64,000 nt of DNA from JBEKCP01 sp049509515 (lineage in GTDB: Bacteria; Planctomycetota; Planctomycetia; Pirellulales; Thermoguttaceae), in the NCBI GenBank assembly GCA_049509515.1, contig JBEKZV010000034.1, positions 1 through 64,000 on the forward strand. The letters run 5' to 3'. The notes beneath the pieces are model-generated. The model worked only from the letters and a program-made list of their open reading frames with translations, had not been told where the DNA came from and did no database searches. The position numbers and the translations under genes are program-made. Positions 59,759 through 64,000 of the stretch are shown here, one piece after another. Positions within the stretch are counted from its first letter, which is position 1. Each line of letters starts with the position of its first letter.

Positions 59759-62700
59759 GCTTTCGTCGGCCAGACGTAGGTTGCCGCCTTCACCCGCCGG
59801 TAGTTCTCGTCCAGAGCCGGCTGCATCAGGATGATTGCCGCCAGCCGGCGGGCCATGTTGGTCACTTCGCGGGCTTCTTCCGTGCGCAGCGCCCGGCCGA
59901 GCAGCCCCTCTTCCCGGTAGCTCAGCCACTTCTTGATGACCTGATAGCCGCCGATGGAATACCCCCAGACGTTGCCGGGAACGTTTTTCCAGTAGGCCAC
60001 GTCGTTGAGATACACGTCGCGGGTGGTGGGGCCGAACAGGGCCAGGGCCGTTTCGGGCGATAGCCCGCCGGCCTCCGCCGCCGCGGCCAGCGCCTCCCGT
60101 TCGGCCTTGTCATACTCGCGGTCGAGGATGCGGCCCTTGGCGGGCATGGTCACGCCGCCCTTGCCGGCATGGCCCCAGCCCGCAGTCACGGCCAAGTCGC
60201 CGGCGTCTGGGTCCAGCGTTCCGCCACCCACGCGGCTGAGGGCGCCGATGGTCCGCACGAGCGGGTCGACCTTGCCGGCAGTCACGCCCGGGACCTCGCT
60301 TTCAGTGTCCAGCAGTGCCGCGACGCGCCGCCCCAGTGCGGCCGACTCCAGCAACGTCTTGCGGCTGTCGGGCAGCGGGATGCGGGGCCAGTCGCGACGG
60401 ACGCCGTCGGCGTTCTCGGCCAGATACGCCGGGCTGTAGCCGATGGCCAGGGCGTGCATCCACGGCAAGCGGGCGGTGTCGGCGTCGGTATCCGGGTCCT
60501 TGAGGCTCAGCTTGGCCAGGTAATCCCGCGCCGCTTGCGATAGATTCGCCACCGCAGCGTCCTCCGCTTCCTCCCCCAACAATTCGAAGAGCGTGTGCTG
60601 GCCCTTCTTGCTCAGCCGTTTGCCGTTGCGGATTCGCAACGGAAAATAATAGGCATGGCCGCGGAGAGCGTCGTTGTCGCCCAGGAGCCGCGTGAAGCAA
60701 AACGGCACACCTTCCGGCGAGGCGACACCGGCGGGCCTGGTCATAAGGAACTCGTTTCCGGGCCAGCACTGCGCCCACAACGCCGGGCGAGGCTCGTTCC
60801 AGATGGGGCGGACCGGGGTGTAGTAGCACCATCGCGCGTCGAACGGGCGGAGGGCGTAGCGGACCACCCGGTCCTCTCGGAACGATTCCGACGCCAGGGC
60901 CTTCTCGCGGGCCGACTTGGGATCGAAGCGCGCCTGCGCGCCTGCCAGGGCCCCGGCGATCGAGAGGTACTCGTTCCAATCATAGTTCCTGTCGAAGTAC
61001 GCTCTCATCCGCTGCGCCACCTCCTCGCGATCCACGTCGATCAGCGCCCCGCCCCGTTTCTCCATCAGGCCATTGCCCGGCGGCAATGCGCAGAGTTCCG
61101 CCACGCGCGGCCATTCGAGGTAGTGCGGCTCGACGTGCGAAGGCCGGAACGAGTAGCGGTTCTCGGGGCGCGGTTCGGCCCGCGCGTAGGTCTTGTCAAT
61201 CTTCTTGGCGATCAAGCTGTGCAATAGGTCCGCCCGCTTCGTCGCGCCCCAGAAGTGCCGGAAACGAACGGTCGGCTTCTTCTGGCGCGTGGCGGTGCGG
61301 ACAATGACGCAAACAGCCGTGCCCACCCGGATGCCCTCGCGGTTATACTCGGTGGAGAAGACGGAGGGATCGGGCCGGCCGTCGGGCGTGACTTTGCCGG
61401 TTTCGCGGCTATCGCCGTTCATGCAATCCAGCCAGAGCTTGTCAAACTCGGCCAGGAAGCGTTGCCGCATCACCACGAAAGACGGATCGCCGAGGTAGGA
61501 AAAGTTGGAGATGAAGGAGACCACGCCTTTTCCCGTCATTTCGGCGATCCGCCGCTCGGCCAAGCGGAAGAAGCGCACGTACAAGTCATCCAGGTTGAAC
61601 TTCTTGATCCCCCAGCCGCCCCGAGCGACCGGTGCGTTCAGGTCCTCTTTGTACGGCTCGACCAGTCCCTGCTCTTCCTCCGGGCTGACGCCAGCGAAGG
61701 CGTTATAGGGCGGATTGCCCAGGACGACGAGAATCTTGCGCCCGCGCTTCACGTCGGCCGCCGCGTCCCTTTCCTGCCTTAGCTCGTCCATCAAGCCGAG
61801 GAACTGTTGTTGGGGCCCCTTTGGCGGCTCCCAGCCGGTGAGCGCGTTCGTCAGGTACACGCCCACCCGCTCGTCGCTGTCGGCCGCCAGCGGCACGCCC
61901 AAGCGATGCAACAACAGGCCAAGTTGCAGGTGCGAAACTACGAACGGGGCCGGCAGGATCTCAAATCCGAAAACCCGGTGCATAGCGGCTGTCTTGAGGT
62001 CCGAAGCCAAGAGCGCATCGCCCCCCTGTGCCCGAAGTGTCTCGGCAATCTTCGCCAACACTTCGACAAGGTAAGTGCCCGTGCCGCAGCAGGGGTCGAA
62101 TACCACGACGTTGGGATCAGCCAGCCCATCGGCTATATCCAGCTCCTCTCGCAGCACGGTATCGACCCGGGCCACTTGGTAGCGGGCGATTTCCCGCGGA
62201 GTGAACCATACGCCCAACTCCTTGCGCAGCTCGGGGTCGAAAGCCTCCAGGAACGGCTCGTAGAAGTACTGAACCGCATGCTCGTCCTGGAACTTCTGGA
62301 AAAATGTTTCGCGGTCCACGCGGCCTAGCGCGGTGGCCGTCCAGTCGAGCACCTCGACCAGCCCCAGAGGACCGAGCCGGTCGGGACTGGCAATCTGGTG
62401 ATAGAGCGTGCGAATGAACGGCACGTGCAGCGACCATTCGGCCGCGTGCCAATCGAATGCGCCGGATCGGCCGGGTTGATGCTGGTGCCACACCACCCAC
62501 GCCGAGAACACGCCGTAAAAGAGGGTTTGCACCAGCGTGGAGCGGAAGAAGTGCTCGCCCTTCTCGCCGGTGAACTTCATCCCCAGGGCCTCTTCCAGGG
62601 TCTCACGCACCGCGGCCAGGGCGGGCAGGTCCACCGATTCGATGCGTGCCTTGGCGTCGCGGGCGTAGGACGCCAGGAACCACGCCAGGTCTTGCGGGGT

Positions 62701-63246
62701 GGTGAGCGGGGCGTTGGTCAGCAGGACCCGCTTCAGGTACTCGACAAACCGCGTGCCGTGCTCCCTGGCGGTCTTCTGAGGATGTGCCGCGGCGGCCCAC
62801 AAGGCCCGCTCGTTTTCCGCCAGCTTGTACGCTTCCCGCGGCGCCGGCTTTCCGGTCGCGTCACGCCCCAAGAGCAGGAAGTCGCGGAGGTTTGTCACCA
62901 AGACCAGGCCGTACTTGCCGCAGTACCGCTCGACCTGCTGGGACTGGGCGATCTTCTGCACCACTTCCTTCGGCCCCTTCGCTTCCACCACCCCCCGGGC
63001 CGGCGGCTGGCCCGGCTTCGGCTCCGCGCCGCCCTTCTGGAGTTGGTCGGCGGTGAACAGCCCGGCATCGGGCAGGCCGGCGCCGCGATTGGCCAGGTTG
63101 ATGACGCACCGGACCTTGGGCTTGAGCGACTTGCCGATCTCGTTGAGCAGGTTGGACAGGGCCGGGTAGTAGGACGTTTCGGCCACGCCCGCCCCGGTGG
63201 AGTGAACGTCGCGAAGCTCAGCCAGATAGGTTTCGAGGGGATCCAT
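59740..63246 (-). CDS. single-polypeptide restriction-modification enzyme (type ISP/IIG-like)
   Basis: A 1168-residue protein joining a nuclease and an N6-adenine methyltransferase. Near the N-terminus a PD-(D/E)xK site reads GLPDAGLF (P59-D60) then VVEAKG (E88, K90). A long helical region follows, then FTPREIARYQVARVD and the methylase motifs DPCCGTG (384-390) and NPPY (511-514). The last 600 residues resemble target recognition domains of LlaBIII-like type ISP enzymes. It differs from the enzyme at 1879-5481. I chose ATG 63246; the upstream frame runs into repeat DNA and has no protein-like content. No helicase gene adjoins it, and I see no clear helicase motifs, so IIG-like action is more likely. 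Confidence 0.85.
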   Translation of the reverse strand: MDPLETYLAELRDVHSTGAGVAETSYYPALSNLLNEIGKSLKPKVRCVINLANRGAGLPDAGLFTADQLQKGGAEPKPGQPPARGVVEAKGPKEVVQKIAQSQQVERYCGKYGLVLVTNLRDFLLLGRDATGKPAPREAYKLAENERALWAAAAHPQKTAREHGTRFVEYLKRVLLTNAPLTTPQDLAWFLASYARDAKARIESVDLPALAAVRETLEEALGMKFTGEKGEHFFRSTLVQTLFYGVFSAWVVWHQHQPGRSGAFDWHAAEWSLHVPFIRTLYHQIASPDRLGPLGLVEVLDWTATALGRVDRETFFQKFQDEHAVQYFYEPFLEAFDPELRKELGVWFTPREIARYQVARVDTVLREELDIADGLADPNVVVFDPCCGTGTYLVEVLAKIAETLRAQGGDALLASDLKTAAMHRVFGFEILPAPFVVSHLQLGLLLHRLGVPLAADSDERVGVYLTNALTGWEPPKGPQQQFLGLMDELRQERDAAADVKRGRKILVVLGNPPYNAFAGVSPEEEQGLVEPYKEDLNAPVARGGWGIKKFNLDDLYVRFFRLAERRIAEMTGKGVVSFISNFSYLGDPSFVVMRQRFLAEFDKLWLDCMNGDSRETGKVTPDGRPDPSVFSTEYNREGIRVGTAVCVIVRTATRQKKPTVRFRHFWGATKRADLLHSLIAKKIDKTYARAEPRPENRYSFRPSHVEPHYLEWPRVAELCALPPGNGLMEKRGGALIDVDREEVAQRMRAYFDRNYDWNEYLSIAGALAGAQARFDPKSAREKALASESFREDRVVRYALRPFDARWCYYTPVRPIWNEPRPALWAQCWPGNEFLMTRPAGVASPEGVPFCFTRLLGDNDALRGHAYYFPLRIRNGKRLSKKGQHTLFELLGEEAEDAAVANLSQAARDYLAKLSLKDPDTDADTARLPWMHALAIGYSPAYLAENADGVRRDWPRIPLPDSRKTLLESAALGRRVAALLDTESEVPGVTAGKVDPLVRTIGALSRVGGGTLDPDAGDLAVTAGWGHAGKGGVTMPAKGRILDREYDKAEREALAAAAEAGGLSPETALALFGPTTRDVYLNDVAYWKNVPGNVWGYSIGGYQVIKKWLSYREEGLLGRALRTEEAREVTNMARRLAAIILMQPALDENYRRVKAATYVWPTKAYSTST

Positions 63247-63282
63247 GGCGCCGTTGTACCGCAGCGGGACGGGCACGGCAAG

Positions 63283-63324
63283 GCAGGGTGCAGGATAGAT
63301 CGAGCGGAGCGAGCCCCACCCTGC
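63283..63324. repeat. degenerate palindrome of the 33521 family
   Basis: GCAGGGTG (63283-63290) and CACCCTGC (63317-63324) pair, and the interior ATCGAGCGGAGCGAGCCCCA resembles the family arm. It lies between the restriction gene start and the epimerase stop. Confidence 0.5.
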
Positions 63325-63328
63325 TCTC

Positions 63329-64000
63329 TCACAGCCAGCCGTTCTCCCGGTACCACTGGGCGGTTTGCCGCAGGCGCTCGGCGAGCGGGGCGGCGGGGGC
63401 GAACCCCAGCTCGTCGGCGGCTGACTGCGGCGAGCAGGTCCACGAGCCGGCGAGGGCCTCCCGCGCCTTGTCCGGGTTGAAATGTCCCGGGCTGCGGCGG
63501 ATCCGGGCCCACACCGCGGCCAGGCCGGCAATGGTCCAGACGACCAGCGGGCCGCTGCGCACGATCCACACGCGGCGGTCGAAGGCCGCGGCAATTCTCC
63601 GCCCCAGCTCGGCATAGGTGGGGTCTTCCCCGCAGGCGGCGAAGTAGCAGCCTTGGGCCGCGGCCGACGGCCCCCGGTCGCCGGCCAGCCGTTTTCCCCG
63701 CTCGGAGGCCAGGATCAACAGCCGCACCAGGTCTTCGGCGTGGATCAGCGAAACGCGGTGGTCCCGCCAGCTCGGCACGAAGTGCAGGCCGAAGCGTGCG
63801 ATGGGGCGGAAGACGGGCCACATCGTCGAGTCGGATTCGCCGAACACGATCGCCGGGCGGACGATTGTCATGGGCACCCGCTGGGCCCAGGCCCGGGCGG
63901 CCAACTCCCCGGCCAGTTTGCTCCGCCCATAACGCGAGACGGGGGCCGGCGGATCGGACTCGACCCGCGGCTGCCGGCCGTCCGAGGGCCCCGCGGCCGC
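63329..64000 (-). CDS. NAD-dependent epimerase/dehydratase, 5' end cut by window edge
   Basis: The last 223 residues of an extended SDR are in the window; the N-terminus with the cofactor motif lies beyond base 64000. SRYGRSKLAGELAA carries the YxxxK catalytic pair. MTIVRPAIVFGESD and VSLIHAEDLVRLLILASERG are typical of the sugar nucleotide epimerase family. A hydrophobic segment LVVWTIAGLAAVWA near the C-terminus resembles the membrane-associated NDUFA9-like subgroup. The substrate is unknown. Confidence 0.85.
   Translation of the reverse strand, partial: AAAGPSDGRQPRVESDPPAPVSRYGRSKLAGELAARAWAQRVPMTIVRPAIVFGESDSTMWPVFRPIARFGLHFVPSWRDHRVSLIHAEDLVRLLILASERGKRLAGDRGPSAAAQGCYFAACGEDPTYAELGRRIAAAFDRRVWIVRSGPLVVWTIAGLAAVWARIRRSPGHFNPDKAREALAGSWTCSPQSAADELGFAPAAPLAERLRQTAQWYRENGWL

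Overview
The window reads as a GC-rich planctomycete chromosome segment, most likely from the Pirellulales side of the phylum and possibly metagenome-assembled (two unresolved bases lie at 33589-33590). The lineage call is an inference from gene content. It rests on exported Gfo/Idh/MocA oxidoreductases with twin-arginine leaders, two exported proteins combining a hydrazine-synthase-alpha-like propeller with c-type haem motifs, a DUF58/MoxR/vWA membrane operon, and many exported glycoside hydrolases. I saw no rRNA, tRNA, CRISPR array or full insertion sequence.

Layout. 1-6645 (minus): an oxidoreductase cut by the window edge, a single-polypeptide restriction-modification enzyme and a DUF362 protein. 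6900-18329 (plus): a DUF58-MoxR-MoxR-membrane protein-BatA-like-vWA operon, interrupted at 9879-10628 by an opposing DUF433/PIN-like toxin-antitoxin pair flanked by a duplicated gene junction. 18382-19074 (minus): a two-gene unknown cassette. 19442-33402: exported GH42-like and GH38-like proteins, a Gfo/Idh oxidoreductase, a haem protein, an FGGY kinase and a UroD-like protein. 33708-37838 (plus): SDR, class II aldolase, 2-hydroxyacid dehydrogenase and glycerol dehydrogenase, which with the divergent kinase look like one sugar or polyol catabolic locus. 38108-42140 (plus): a small protein with a retropepsin-like protease, then a cupin (lyxose-isomerase-like) with a second haem protein. 42296-46450 (minus): an SSS transporter, a GH130 enzyme and an exported propeller glycosidase-like protein. 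46720-48744 (plus): a HigB / HigA-ImmA / unknown module in lower-GC DNA. 48907-53171: GH51 arabinofuranosidase, a small exported protein, FxsA and PanB. 53414-59758 (plus): an exported protein, a methyltransferase, then lysine 2,3-aminomutase, two ATP-grasp ligases and a GNAT. 59740-64000 (minus): a second single-polypeptide restriction-modification enzyme and an edge-cut epimerase.

Two themes stand out. First, the lysine 2,3-aminomutase / ATP-grasp / ATP-grasp / GNAT set looks like a route that makes beta-lysine and then ligates and acetylates it; this is the best candidate for an undescribed pathway. Second, about ten families of palindromic or low-complexity repeats fill the intergenic gaps, and several appear to have entered genes in frame: twice in the BatA-like protein, at the domain junction of the vWA fusion, in the FGGY kinase and perhaps in the second ATP-grasp protein. 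The toxin-antitoxin insertion also preserved the flanking operon by duplicating a Shine-Dalgarno, stop and start segment, and the first MoxR gene appears to begin at ATA.
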